A stretch of DNA of 64,000 nucleotides, from assembly GCA_948442365.1 (NCBI GenBank), contig CAOJRU010000010.1:1-64000 (forward strand), in the 5' to 3' direction. Below, one piece after another: positions 35,126 through 43,484 of this stretch. Position numbers and translations under genes: made by a program. Position 1 is the stretch's first letter; every line of letters starts with the position of its first letter. The notes beneath the pieces are model-generated. The model saw only the letters and a program-made list of their open reading frames with translations, made no database searches and was not told where the DNA came from. This DNA comes from an uncultured Clostridium sp. (GTDB lineage Bacteria; Bacillota; Clostridia; TANB77; CAG-508).

Positions 35126-35809
35126 ATGTTAAAAAACAAGAAAATAATAATAGGAAGTATAGCACTTATACTAATAGCTATCATTGTATTTATTGTGTTA
35201 TTTGAAAAGAACACAGTAGAAGCATTATCAAAATATGGTTCCAGAGGGAATGAAGTTACACAAATACAAACCAAATTAAAAAGATGGGGTTATTACAATG
35301 GAAATGTAGATGGTATTTATGGAACACAAACATTAAATGCTGTAAAATATTTTCAAAGAAAAAATGGCTTAACAGTAGATGGCATTGCGGGGCCAGCTAC
35401 TCTAAAAGCAATGGGAATTTATAATTCAAATTCTTCCTCTAGTAGCAGTTCTAGTAATTCTAGTAATGTAAATTTATTAGCTAGGCTAATTTATGGAGAA
35501 GCAAGAGGAGAACCTTATACAGGACAAGTAGCAGTAGGAGCTGTTGTTATGAATCGAGTAAGAAGTAGTTCATTTCCAAACAGTATATCAGGGGTTATTT
35601 ATCAATCTGGATCATTTGATGCGGTAAGAGATGGTCAAATCAATTTAACACCAGATTCAACTGCCAAAAAGGCTGCACAAGATGCTATTAATGGCTGGGA
35701 TCCAAGTTATGGAGCAATTTATTATTTTAATCCTTCGACAGCAACCAATAAATGGATCTGGTCAAGACCAATGACAGTAACGATTGGTAGACATAGATTT
35801 TGTAAGTAA
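35126..35809 (+). CDS. sleB: spore cortex-lytic enzyme SleB
   Basis: 227 residues. One N-terminal membrane/signal segment (IIIGSIALILIAIIVFIVLF), then a peptidoglycan-binding domain (GSRGNEVTQIQTKLKRWGYY), a Ser/Asn linker, and the SleB/CwlJ hydrolase domain with catalytic Glu in LIYGEARGEPY and VVMNRVRS. It cleaves muramic-delta-lactam-containing cortex during germination. Length is slightly short but all domains are present. No ypeB partner follows. Confidence 0.93.
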   Translation: MLKNKKIIIGSIALILIAIIVFIVLFEKNTVEALSKYGSRGNEVTQIQTKLKRWGYYNGNVDGIYGTQTLNAVKYFQRKNGLTVDGIAGPATLKAMGIYNSNSSSSSSSSNSSNVNLLARLIYGEARGEPYTGQVAVGAVVMNRVRSSSFPNSISGVIYQSGSFDAVRDGQINLTPDSTAKKAAQDAINGWDPSYGAIYYFNPSTATNKWIWSRPMTVTIGRHRFCK

Positions 35810-35813
35810 AAAG

Positions 35814-35858
35814 AAAAAGCCTCTAAATAGAATTGGAATTCTAATTTAGAGGCCTTTT
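35814..35858. terminator. bidirectional terminator between convergent genes
   Basis: AAAAAGCCTCTAAAT pairs with ATTTAGAGGCCTTTT. Both strands have T-runs, fitting the converging sleB and the gene at 35865. Confidence 0.75.
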
Positions 35859-35864
35859 CTTTTT

Positions 35865-36224
35865 TTATGCCTTATATACAATGGGGGTCAATTTCAAGTT
35901 GGTACGAATATAATTTTTTATCAAGATTAATATTTCAGTTTCACTAAATTTAGGATTAATGATAGAATATCTAAATAATCCATTGGGTGAAACTCCAAAA
36001 TATCCCACTGTATTTTTGACAGAAATTATATACACCCTATAATTTTCAGAGGATAGAGTTATAGAAGGTTCGATCCTCAAATCATGTGACATTGGTTCTT
36101 CTAAGGTAACTGCATTTTTACGAGCTTTTCTATCTTTTTTTCTTTGCTCTCTTTGATGCTTTTTATCTTTTTTCTTTCTTTCAGCTTGACTAGCAGTAGC
36201 ACGTCGTGGCCGTTTTCTACCCAT
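35865..36224 (-). CDS. hypothetical protein with basic N-terminus, contains an unshifted CGG
   Basis: 119 residues from ATG at 36224 (AAAGGAGATTC upstream). The first 40 residues are extremely Lys/Arg-rich; the remainder looks like a small beta-rich domain (YRVYIISVKNTVGYFGVS, LFRYSIINPKF). Codon 5 is CGG followed by CCA, yet the long ORF requires zero frame here. This is one of only three in-frame CGGs outside the frameshift sites. The basic tail suggests nucleic-acid or ribosome binding; no family recognised. Confidence 0.6.
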   Translation of the reverse strand: MGRKRPRRATASQAERKKKDKKHQREQRKKDRKARKNAVTLEEPMSHDLRIEPSITLSSENYRVYIISVKNTVGYFGVSPNGLFRYSIINPKFSETEILILIKNYIRTNLKLTPIVYKA

Positions 36225-36435
36225 AAAAGAATCTCCTTTCTATTTAGAATTTTATGTCAATATTATATATTAATACTACTATAAAGTCAATTAAATTTTT
36301 ATTTAAGTTTTGTTTTTTCTCTAAAAGCTACCTTGCGAAAAAAACGAAACTTAAAAGCTACAAATTCTTGACAAACCCCTAGCAAATTGATAAGATATAA
36401 TTGATTTTGACAAGTGCGAGAAAGGAAGATAGAAA

Positions 36436-36954
36436 ATGAAAATCTATCCCAAAGAATACCTAGATAAAGTAGAGCAAATAACTATACCATTTTTACACAA
36501 AAATAAAATAGTAGCACTCATTTTAGATGTTGATAATACACTAATAGACTATCATAGAAATATGCAAGAAAGTATAGTCAATTGGGCAAAAGAACTAAAA
36601 GCACAAGGAATAAAGTTATATATTTTATCTAACACCAATCACAAAGAAAAAGTAGAAGAAGTAGCAAAAAAATTAGGCATACCCTATCGAAATTTGGCCA
36701 AAAAGCCATGCAAAGCAGGATTTTTAAAAGTGCAACAAGAATTAGGAGAAAAGCCAGAAAACATAGCCGTAGTAGGAGATCAGATTTTTACTGATATAAT
36801 AGGAGGAAATCGTTGTCATATGTTTACCATTCTAGTAGAACCAATTGACAAAAAAGATTTCTGGTATACGGCATGGAAAAGACCAATAGAGAATAAAATA
36901 AAAAGTAGATATAAAATAAAGCAAATGAAGGAGAAAGAAAATGTATCTAAATGA
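36436..36954 (+). CDS. YqeG-family HAD IIIA phosphatase
   Basis: 172 residues. HAD motif I is VALILDVDNTLIDY (DxDxT), motif II YILSNTN (Ser), motif III Lys in KKPCKAGF, motif IV VVGDQIFTDIIGG (Asp). YqeG is a single-domain HAD III phosphatase of uncertain substrate, conserved in Firmicutes. Ribosome site GAAAGGAAG. The stop overlaps the start of the prepilin peptidase by 14 bp. Confidence 0.9.
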   Translation: MKIYPKEYLDKVEQITIPFLHKNKIVALILDVDNTLIDYHRNMQESIVNWAKELKAQGIKLYILSNTNHKEKVEEVAKKLGIPYRNLAKKPCKAGFLKVQQELGEKPENIAVVGDQIFTDIIGGNRCHMFTILVEPIDKKDFWYTAWKRPIENKIKSRYKIKQMKEKENVSK

Positions 36955-37693
36955 TGTACACATTGCCTATTATTTAGGAGCAGCATTAATTGGCTTAATA
37001 GTAGGACAATTAGTAGATTGGGCCAATCAAAGATTACCAGAATATAAAAGTGTTATTTCAAAGGATATTATCAGTGAATATAAAATAAAAGGAAAACCAA
37101 ACTATATATTAATGTTACTAACAACCATTATCTATGTAACCTTAATTTATACTTTTGGTATCAAAGAAACGATAATTGCTAACCTAGATTTAATCAAATT
37201 TTTCATCTTAACACCAATGTTATTATCTGTATTTGTGATTGATTACAAATTGCAAATCATACCAAATCGATTAAACTTAACCATATTTGAAATTGGATTT
37301 ATATTTGCCTTTTTATATGGGCTATCCAATGTAGCCATCACCATAAATATGTTATTAGGAATGTTCGTAGGAGGAGGCATTTTCTTAGCAATTACACTAC
37401 TAGGAGGTCTTTTCTATGGCAAAGAAGCAATGGGATTTGGTGATGTCAAATTAATGGGAGCATTAGGTTTATATTTTGGATTATCTAACATAATCATTAT
37501 AACATTGGTTTCCTTCTTAATAGGAGCTATCCTAAGTATTGTATTATTAGTAGCAAAGATTAAAAAATCGGATGAATACATACCATTTGGGCCATTTATT
37601 GTGATAGCAACATTTATTAGTATGTATGTACCGTTTGAACAAATAAAGACAGCTTTGATGCAGATTTTTACATTAGGAATGTATCATGGATAA
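36941..37693 (+). CDS. A24-family prepilin peptidase
   Basis: 250 residues with about seven hydrophobic segments. The two catalytic aspartates are seen in FVIDYKLQIIPNRLN and MGFGDVKLMGALG (the GFGD signature). The N-terminal region lacks the two CxxC pairs of the methylation domain, so it is likely a peptidase only, like ComC/TadV-type enzymes. It processes type IV pilin-like leader peptides; no pilin genes lie in this window. Translation is probably coupled to yqeG. Confidence 0.88.
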   Translation: MYLNDVHIAYYLGAALIGLIVGQLVDWANQRLPEYKSVISKDIISEYKIKGKPNYILMLLTTIIYVTLIYTFGIKETIIANLDLIKFFILTPMLLSVFVIDYKLQIIPNRLNLTIFEIGFIFAFLYGLSNVAITINMLLGMFVGGGIFLAITLLGGLFYGKEAMGFGDVKLMGALGLYFGLSNIIIITLVSFLIGAILSIVLLVAKIKKSDEYIPFGPFIVIATFISMYVPFEQIKTALMQIFTLGMYHG

Positions 37694-37724
37694 GCAAAAA
37701 TTGTAAAGTAAATGGAGGAAGAAC

Positions 37725-38783
37725 ATGAACGAAAAGTTACAATGGTTAAGAAATAAAATGGCAAGTTTAGACTTGCAAGGATTGATCCTAACAAATCCTG
37801 TTAATATACGTTATTTAACCAATATAGAAGCAGAAGGTATTTTTCTTTTAACAAGAAAGGAAAATATCTATATTACAGATGCACGTTATATCGAGCAGGT
37901 ACATAGTACCTTAACCTTATTTGACGAAATCATTGTATATGATGTTCATGATGTATCCAAAGATGACTATGAAAACTTCTTTCTGTTTTGTGAAAATGTA
38001 GGATTTGAAGAATATGATATATCTTATGCAAAGTACAAAGAATACATTAGAAAATTTAAAATTCATAATTTTGTAGAAACAGAACATATGATAGAAAAGC
38101 AAAGAATGATAAAAGACCAGGAAGAAATTAGTCATATTGAAAAAGCTTGTGAAATAACAGACAATTGTTTTAAATATCTAGTATCTTATATCCAACCAGG
38201 TATGACTGAACAGCAAATAGCCAATGAAATAGAAGAATATTTCAAACAACGAACCGATGGATTAGCGTTTGATACCATTGTTGCTTCTGGCGAAAATACT
38301 TCTAAGCCACATGCTGTTCCGACCGACCGAAAGATACAAGAAAAAGACATCATAACCATTGATATGGGATGTAAAGTCAATGGCTATTGTTCCGATATGA
38401 CAAGAACTATTTTTGTGGGGGAAGTACCAGAAGAAGTAAAACCAGTTTATGACCTAGTATTAAAAAATCAGAAACAAACAGCAGAGCAATATAAAGATGG
38501 AGCAAGTACCAGATTACTTACCAAAATGGTAGAAAATGATTTTAAATTATATGGTTATGACTTAGTTCATAGTTTAGGTCATGGGGTTGGGATGGAAATT
38601 CACGAAGCACCTTATATTAGTTATCATTCGGATACACAATTACGAGAAAATATGGTGGTTACCAATGAGCCAGGTATTTATATAGCTGGGAAATTTGGTG
38701 TTAGAATAGAAGATACTACATTAATTACGAAATTTGGATGTATAAATTTAACCAAATCTGGGAAAAATTATATTATCTTATAG
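37725..38783 (+). CDS. Xaa-Pro peptidase, M24 family
   Basis: 352 residues with a creatinase-like N-terminal domain and a pita-bread catalytic domain. Metal ligands appear in IDMGCKVNGYCSDMTRT (two Asp), HSLGHGVGMEIHEAP (His), NEPGIYI (Glu) and VRIEDT (Glu). It releases N-terminal residues preceding proline. The order M24 peptidase then efp is the conserved yqhT-efp arrangement of Firmicutes. Confidence 0.94.
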   Translation: MNEKLQWLRNKMASLDLQGLILTNPVNIRYLTNIEAEGIFLLTRKENIYITDARYIEQVHSTLTLFDEIIVYDVHDVSKDDYENFFLFCENVGFEEYDISYAKYKEYIRKFKIHNFVETEHMIEKQRMIKDQEEISHIEKACEITDNCFKYLVSYIQPGMTEQQIANEIEEYFKQRTDGLAFDTIVASGENTSKPHAVPTDRKIQEKDIITIDMGCKVNGYCSDMTRTIFVGEVPEEVKPVYDLVLKNQKQTAEQYKDGASTRLLTKMVENDFKLYGYDLVHSLGHGVGMEIHEAPYISYHSDTQLRENMVVTNEPGIYIAGKFGVRIEDTTLITKFGCINLTKSGKNYIIL

Positions 38784-38873
38784 CCATACTTGATTTTTCC
38801 AAAGATATGTAGTAAAATAGAAACGCAAATAAAAAGAGAATATAATAAATGAAAATTGAAAGGAGAAATAATT

Positions 38874-39440
38874 ATGGCATCCGTATACTCAGCAGGAGAT
38901 TTTAGAAATGGAACAACATTTGAAATGGAAGGTAATGTATATAGAATCGTAGAATTCCAACACGTAAAACCAGGAAAGGGGTCAGCCTTTGTAAGAACCA
39001 AACTAAAAAATGTTATTACAGGAGCAACCTTAGAAAAAACATTTAATCCATCTGACAAATTCCCAGCAGCAGAAATTGAGAAAAAAACAATGCAATATTT
39101 GTACAATGATGGAGGATTGTATTACTTTATGGACAATGAGACTTATGATCAAACACCATTAAATGAAGAACAATTAGGAGACTGTTTAAAATATTTAAAA
39201 GAAAACATGGAAGTTACTATGCTTTCTTATAAAGGAAATACTTTTGCAGTAGAACCACCAACCTTTGTAGAATTAGAAGTTACCTATACAGAACCAGGAT
39301 TTAGCGGAAATACCACAACAACTTCAGGAAAACCAGCCAAATTAGAAACTGGTTTGGAAATACAAGTTCCATTATTCGTAAACATTGGAGACATTTTAAA
39401 AATTGATACTAGAACATGTGAATACATGGAAAGAATTTAA
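38874..39440 (+). CDS. efp: translation elongation factor P
   Basis: 188 residues from ATG at 38874 (AAAGGAG upstream). It carries the three-domain EF-P pattern: [20 protein letters not shown], the [15 protein letters not shown] loop whose tip Lys is the possible modification site, and the C-terminal signature [20 protein letters not shown]. It relieves ribosome stalling at polyproline. No modification enzyme gene is adjacent. Confidence 0.97.
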   Translation: MASVYSAGDFRNGTTFEMEGNVYRIVEFQHVKPGKGSAFVRTKLKNVITGATLEKTFNPSDKFPAAEIEKKTMQYLYNDGGLYYFMDNETYDQTPLNEEQLGDCLKYLKENMEVTMLSYKGNTFAVEPPTFVELEVTYTEPGFSGNTTTTSGKPAKLETGLEIQVPLFVNIGDILKIDTRTCEYMERI

Positions 39441-39456
39441 GAAAGGTGATTACAAA

Positions 39457-39930
39457 ATGAGAAAATTAAAAAACGAATATAAAAGTTTTTTAGATGACAT
39501 AGAGCAAAACATTAAAGATAAAGAAGATTTAGATTATATCAAAAAAAGATTTACTTCCTTTGTCGACGTCGTATTAGAAGAAATGGATTACATTATGGAT
39601 TTTAAGCAAGAAGAAATGGAAAAGCTAGAAGATACACAAAATCAATTAAGTGCTAAAATTGATCAAATGCAACAAGTAGTTGATAATATAGAAAAAGACA
39701 TCTATTCAGAAGATGGATTTGATTTTGAAATTGTTTGCCCATACTGTAATTATGAATTTATTATAGATGTGGACGAAAATAAAACAGAAATTGAATGTCC
39801 AGAATGTCAAAATGTGATTGAATTAGACTGGTCTGGAGATATAGACGGAGAAGAACAGGAAGGTTGTTCAGGAAATTGTCATGGTTGTCATGATTGTGAT
39901 GATGAGAGCGACGAAGAGGATGATATGTAA
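39457..39930 (+). CDS. CD1247-like coiled-coil zinc-ribbon protein
   Basis: 157 residues from ATG at 39457 (GAAAGGTGAT upstream). A helical, coiled-coil N-terminal two thirds (EEMEKLEDTQNQLSAKIDQM) is followed by a zinc ribbon with CPYCNYEF and CPECQNVIEL, and a Cys/His/Asp tail (CSGNCHGCHDCDD). Proteins of this build lie directly after efp in many clostridia (CD1247 family) and have no assigned function. The tail could bind additional metal. Confidence 0.8.
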   Translation: MRKLKNEYKSFLDDIEQNIKDKEDLDYIKKRFTSFVDVVLEEMDYIMDFKQEEMEKLEDTQNQLSAKIDQMQQVVDNIEKDIYSEDGFDFEIVCPYCNYEFIIDVDENKTEIECPECQNVIELDWSGDIDGEEQEGCSGNCHGCHDCDDESDEEDDM

Positions 39931-39936
39931 AAAATG

Positions 39937-39979
39937 AAATAGCTTACACTCTTGTTATCAAGTACTAAGCTATTTTTTA
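39937..39979 (+). terminator. intrinsic terminator of the efp operon
   Basis: AAATAGCTTA pairs with TAAGCTATTT, followed by a T-run. Confidence 0.7.
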
Positions 39980-40030
39980 TATGTTAGGAAAATTAGACTA
40001 GAAGAATAAACTTTTCATAAAAGATAGTTG

Positions 40031-40625
40031 TTAGAAAAAGTCAACAGGATTTACATACTTGCCATCTATACGAATTCCTAAGTGGAGATGAGGGCCAGTA
40101 GTGGCTCCATTGGTAGGATTTCCTTCTGCGTCAAAATATTGATTTCCTTTTACACCATAAACATTTTTAGGACCAACACATCCAATAACTTGTCCTTGCT
40201 TGATGTTATCACCAACCGATACCATCCAATTTGGATCGCAATGGCAGTAACTAATTTTATAATTTTCGAAGGAGAGTGTTATCGTATAGCCACCAGCACC
40301 TAAAAACTCTCTAAAAGTAATTTCCCCATCATGAACCGCAATTAATTTACTACCAGGTGGAGCGGGAATGTCAATTCCTGAGTGAGAGGAGGAAGCACCG
40401 AGAAGTAGGAGAGGTACGTTTTCCAAAGGGAGAGCTTATTCTGGTATAGCCAGGAATAGGCCAAACAAAACCATTGGGATTAAAGGCTAAAATTTCAGAA
40501 TTACTAGAATTAGAATAAGATAAATTATTTATATTGAATATAGGAATAAAAAAGATAATGATAAAAAATGTTACACTAAATAACAATCGATAAAAGTTTT
40601 TTGAATTTTTAAATATGGAAATCAC
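40031..40625 (-). CDS. M23 peptidase, decoded through a +1 shift at CGG
   Basis: Skipping the C at 40400 joins two frames into one 197-residue protein. The start is GTG at 40625 at latest; the site GAGGTG overlaps it, so the exact start is uncertain. An N-terminal signal/membrane segment (LLFSVTFFIIIFFIPIF) precedes a LytM/M23 domain: WPIPGYTRISSPFGKRTSPTSG, then HSGIDIPAPPGS (first zinc ligands) and TGPHLHLGI (HxH). Zero frame gives TSPTS-CGG and stops after nine more codons. With the shift the GxxxxHSGIDI spacing is normal. It probably cleaves peptide cross-links in peptidoglycan outside the cell. Confidence 0.9.
40397..40403 (-). other. recoding site: TCT CGG T in the M23 peptidase
   Basis: On the minus strand: P-site Ser TCT, in-frame CGG (40400-40398), +1 codon GGT for the glycine before ASSSHSGIDI. 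Confidence 0.86.
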
Positions 40626-40672
40626 CTCATTGATAGAAATTAATAGATAAAATTATTTTTGAAATAAATAAA

Positions 40673-40747
40673 TGGCAGGGGTAGAAGGACTCGAACCCTC
40701 ACAGGCGGTTTTGGAGACCGATGTGCTACCATTGACACTATACCCCT
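40673..40747 (-). tRNA. tRNA-Trp (CCA)
   Basis: Cloverleaf on the minus strand: acceptor AGGGGTA/TACCCCT, D-arm GTGT...GCAC, anticodon loop CTCCAAA with anticodon CCA, T-arm GAGGG-TTCGAGT-CCTTC, discriminator G and encoded CCA (40673-40675). The outermost anticodon-stem pair looks mismatched. Confidence 0.93.
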
Positions 40748-40861
40748 AAGTTTTTATAACAATTATTATCTTAGCATAAAAAAAACATTTTAGCAAGAAT
40801 TTTTAGAAAAATTATTGACTTTTTTTTTATCCAATAATATAATATATGAAATTAAATAATT

Positions 40862-41068
40862 ACGGTGAAAAAGAAAAAGTATGAGAACATTCATTTTTAG
40901 AGAACTGGTGGTGGTGAAATTCCAGTAATGAGTACATATGGGGAGCTTTGGAGTAATAATTAATAAATTGAGGTGCTTAAAATTTTATTTTTAAATTTTA
41001 AGAATTAGGGTGGAATCGCGGAAATGAACTTTCGTCCCTAGCTAGGCTAGGTCTCGGAAGTTTTTTGT
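40862..41068 (+). promoter_or_regulatory. T-box leader of glyS
   Basis: Stem I has AGAGAACTGG...CCAGT with a GGTGGTGGTGAAA apical region. The T-box sequence AGGGTGGAATCGCGG (about 41007-41021) is a variant of the usual GGTGGNACCGCG. A terminator GAACTTTCG...CGGAAGTT-TTTT ends at about 41068. It should sense uncharged tRNA-Gly; GGA or GGG triplets at about 40939-40957 are specifier candidates but I cannot fix which. Confidence 0.88.
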
Positions 41069-41070
41069 TT

Positions 41071-41381
41071 TAAATTAATGAAAATTAATGTCCTGCACAT
41101 TTTCGATATTTATTACAAACTTCGACGTACCAACGTACGCCTTCAGCTTGTAATAAATACCAAAAATGCACAATACATCAATTTTGATTAATTTAAAGAA
41201 ATCAAAAAAGGAAACGAAAATCAGTATCTTGTACATTTTTAAGTCAGCTGTGTGAAGCGAAGCAAGCTACAGATGACTTATGCAATCGAGCGGCAGTGAG
41301 ATTGTAATCATTATTAGCTTCAATGTACCAACGTACACTTTCAGATGACCTTGCCAGTTTAGAAAAGAAGGAGGAATTTTT
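41071..41381 (+). repeat. two further hairpins between T-box and glyS
   Basis: 41071-41198 forms a long imperfect hairpin: ATTAATGT/ACATCAAT, TGCACATTTT/AAAAATGCA, TATTTATTACAA/TTGTAATAAATA. 41222-41370 holds a second (AAGTCA...TGACTT) and a near copy of the CGTACCAACGTAC segment (41124-41136 and 41325-41337, with CTTC before and TTCAG after). They lengthen the glyS leader to about 500 nt. There is no ORF. Confidence 0.65.
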
Positions 41382-42765
41382 ATGGTAAAATCAATGGACA
41401 CTTTAGTAGCACTTTGTAAAAACAGAGGATATGTTTATCCAGGTTCTGAAATATATGGAGGACTAGCAAATACTTGGGACTATGGACCTTTAGGAGTGGA
41501 ATTAAAAAACAATGTAAAAAAAGCGTGGAGAAAGAAATTTATACAAGAAAACAAATATAATGTAGGATTAGATGCCGCTATTTTAATGAATCCAACAACA
41601 TGGGTAGCATCTCGGGCATGTAGGAGGATTTTCCGATCCATTAATAGACTGTAAAGAATGCAAAACTAGACATAGAGCAGATAAACTAATAGAAGAATGG
41701 ATGCATGAAAATAATTGTGAAGAAATTGTAGATGGATGGTCAGATGAAAAAATGATAGCTTATATGAATGAGCATGAAATTAACTGTCCTAATTGTGGAA
41801 AACACAATTTCACAGATATTAGAAAATTTAATTTAATGTTTAAAACTTTTCAAGGGGTAACAGAAGAGGCAAAAGCCGAGATTTATTTGAGACCAGAAAC
41901 AGCGCAAGGAATCTTTGTTAATTTTAAAAATGTAATGAGAACAACTAGAAAAAAATTACCAATGGGAATTGCACAAATTGGTAAAGCCTTTAGAAACGAG
42001 ATAACACCAGGAAACTTTACCTTTAGAACTAGGGAATTTGAACAAATGGAATTAGAGTTTTTCTGCAAACCAGGAACAGACATAGAATGGCAAGCCTATT
42101 GGAAAAATTTCTGTAAACAATGGTTATTAAATTTAGGAATGACAGAAGAAAACATCAGATTAAGAGATCATTCACCAGAAGAATTATCACATTATAGTAA
42201 TGGAACCACTGATATTGAATATGCTTTCCCATTTGGTTGGGGAGAATTATGGGGAATTGCAGACAGAACAGACTTTGACTTAAAAAGTCATATGAATGTA
42301 TCCAAAGAAGATTTCCACTATATGGACCCAGAAACAGGAGAAAAATTCGTACCATATTGTATTGAACCATCTGTAGGAGCGGACAGGGTAACATTAGCTT
42401 TTTTATGTGATAGTTATGAAGAAGAGGAAATAGCAGAAGGTGACACAAGAATCGTATTACATTTGCATCCAGCTCTAGCACCATATAAGGTAGCAGTATT
42501 GCCACTTTCTAAAAAATTATCAGAAAAAGCAGAAAGTATATATGAAGAACTTTCAAAGAAATTTATGTGTGATTATGATGAAACAGGAAGTATTGGAAAA
42601 CGTTATAGAAGAGAAGATGAAATTGGTACACCATATTGTGTTACCATAGATTTTGATACACTAGAAGATGATACCGTAACCATTAGAGATAGAGATACAA
42701 TGGAACAAATTAGATTAAAAATTGATAAAGTTTCTAAATGGATAGAAGAAAAATTAGAATTTTAA
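41382..42765 (+). CDS. glyS: glycyl-tRNA synthetase, decoded through a +1 shift at CGG
   Basis: With the C at 41613 skipped this is a complete 460-residue class II homodimeric GlyRS. It begins [21 protein letters not shown] and has [14 protein letters not shown]. Zero frame reads WVAS-CGG and stops at 41654; the shifted frame gives [21 protein letters not shown], the conserved ASGHxxxFxDP motif. Later come motif 2 ([21 protein letters not shown]), cited here as RNEITPG and [10 protein letters not shown], motif 3 ([14 protein letters not shown]) and an anticodon-binding domain. AAGGAGG ribosome site. Transcription is under T-box control, so synthesis depends on glycine tRNA at two levels. Confidence 0.94.
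41610..41616 (+). other. recoding site: TCT CGG G in glyS
   Basis: P-site Ser TCT, in-frame CGG (41613-41615), +1 codon GGG for the conserved glycine of [11 protein letters not shown]. Confidence 0.88.
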
Positions 42766-42767
42766 AG

Positions 42768-42802
42768 CCACTGTGCCACTGGGGACGGACCTTTTTGGCA
42801 AT
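42768..42802. repeat. REP-like GCCACTGGGGACGG...TTTTTGGC hairpin
   Basis: GTGCCACTGGGGACGGACC is followed by TTTTTGGCA, just after the glyS stop. Same family as the repeats at 6573, 20728 and 45529. Confidence 0.6.
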
Positions 42803-42828
42803 TTCTTCTTATTCCTAATAAAATAGTA

Positions 42829-42983
42829 AAAAATAAAAAAGTTTTTTGTTCAAGCTAATTATCATAGAACTTCTAAACTCATAATATGGAACTCTTCCAT
42901 GCTACATGGCATGAACATTTTTCATAGTATGAATTAAGAAGTTCTAATTCAATTACTTTCAAGCAAAACTTTTTTATTTTTTA
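42829..42983. repeat. hairpin element C, same architecture as A and B
   Basis: Outer arms AAAATAAAAAAGTTTT/AAAACTTTTTTATTTT. The inner helices are TAGAACTTCT (42865-42874)/AGAAGTTCTA (42937-42946), ATAATATG/CATAGTAT, and a terminal hairpin CATG-CTACATG-GCATG. The order and spacing match the cores of elements A and B, but primary sequence is mostly different. Confidence 0.6.
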
Positions 42984-43072
42984 TATTTTTATTTTATTAA
43001 TTTAAAAACTCGCCAAAAGGTTTAATTCCCAGTCAGATTATTTGCCAATTAAACCTGGAACCAGTGGCAACG

Positions 43073-43255
43073 TTACAAAGTTCTTTCATATAAATCTTTA
43101 ATAAAAACATCTTTTTCTTCAAAATTATCAACGAAGCCAACTTTAGCCATTTGTTCATTTTCATTAATTCCTTGAACCCAAACAGGTCTTTCATCATAAA
43201 AAATATCAAATTTTTCGTCATTATTTAAAACTGTATACATTCTTTCCAAATTCAT
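43073..43255 (-). CDS. sspH: H-type small acid-soluble spore protein
   Basis: 60 residues from ATG at 43255 (GGAGG upstream). The sequence follows the SspH family: MNLERMYTVLNN, then the diagnostic RPVWVQGINENEQMAKVGF (usual form PVWIExVDExxxTAxV), and an acidic C-terminus ending in a short leucine motif. It is a minor spore-core protein made in the forespore. The gene is monocistronic, with REP-like repeats at its 3' side. Confidence 0.85.
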   Translation of the reverse strand: MNLERMYTVLNNDEKFDIFYDERPVWVQGINENEQMAKVGFVDNFEEKDVFIKDLYERTL

Positions 43256-43349
43256 AAATAAAACCTCCATTCTGTTCTTAATAAAAGTATATCCACTAAA
43301 AGTGGAATTATAACAAAGTTGACTTATATTTTTATTTACGTTACAATAG

Positions 43350-43460
43350 ATTTGATGTTTTTTGTCCATGATTTTGAGGACAAAGGAAAAAATCACGACG
43401 AATTATTAATTGAAATTCAATAATCATGATTTTTTCCTCTGTTCCCAAAATCATACATCA
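43350..43460. repeat. long imperfect hairpin upstream of the nucleoside kinase
   Basis: Arms about 43350-43398 and 43430-43460 pair in blocks: TTTGATG/CATCAAA, ATGATTTTG/CAAAATCAT and AGGAAAAAATCA/TGATTTTTTCCT. It lies 25 bp before the kinase start, so it may terminate upstream transcription or fold in the leader RNA. Confidence 0.6.
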
Positions 43461-43484
43461 AAAAATCCAAAGGAGGAAAAATTT

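Noticed and set aside
18360..41616. Assembly or base-calling error as the cause of the five breaks
   Set aside because: The extra base is never in a homopolymer run, occurs on both strands, always starts a codon before glycine, and coincides with the absence of CGG elsewhere in conserved genes. It cannot be fully excluded without reads.
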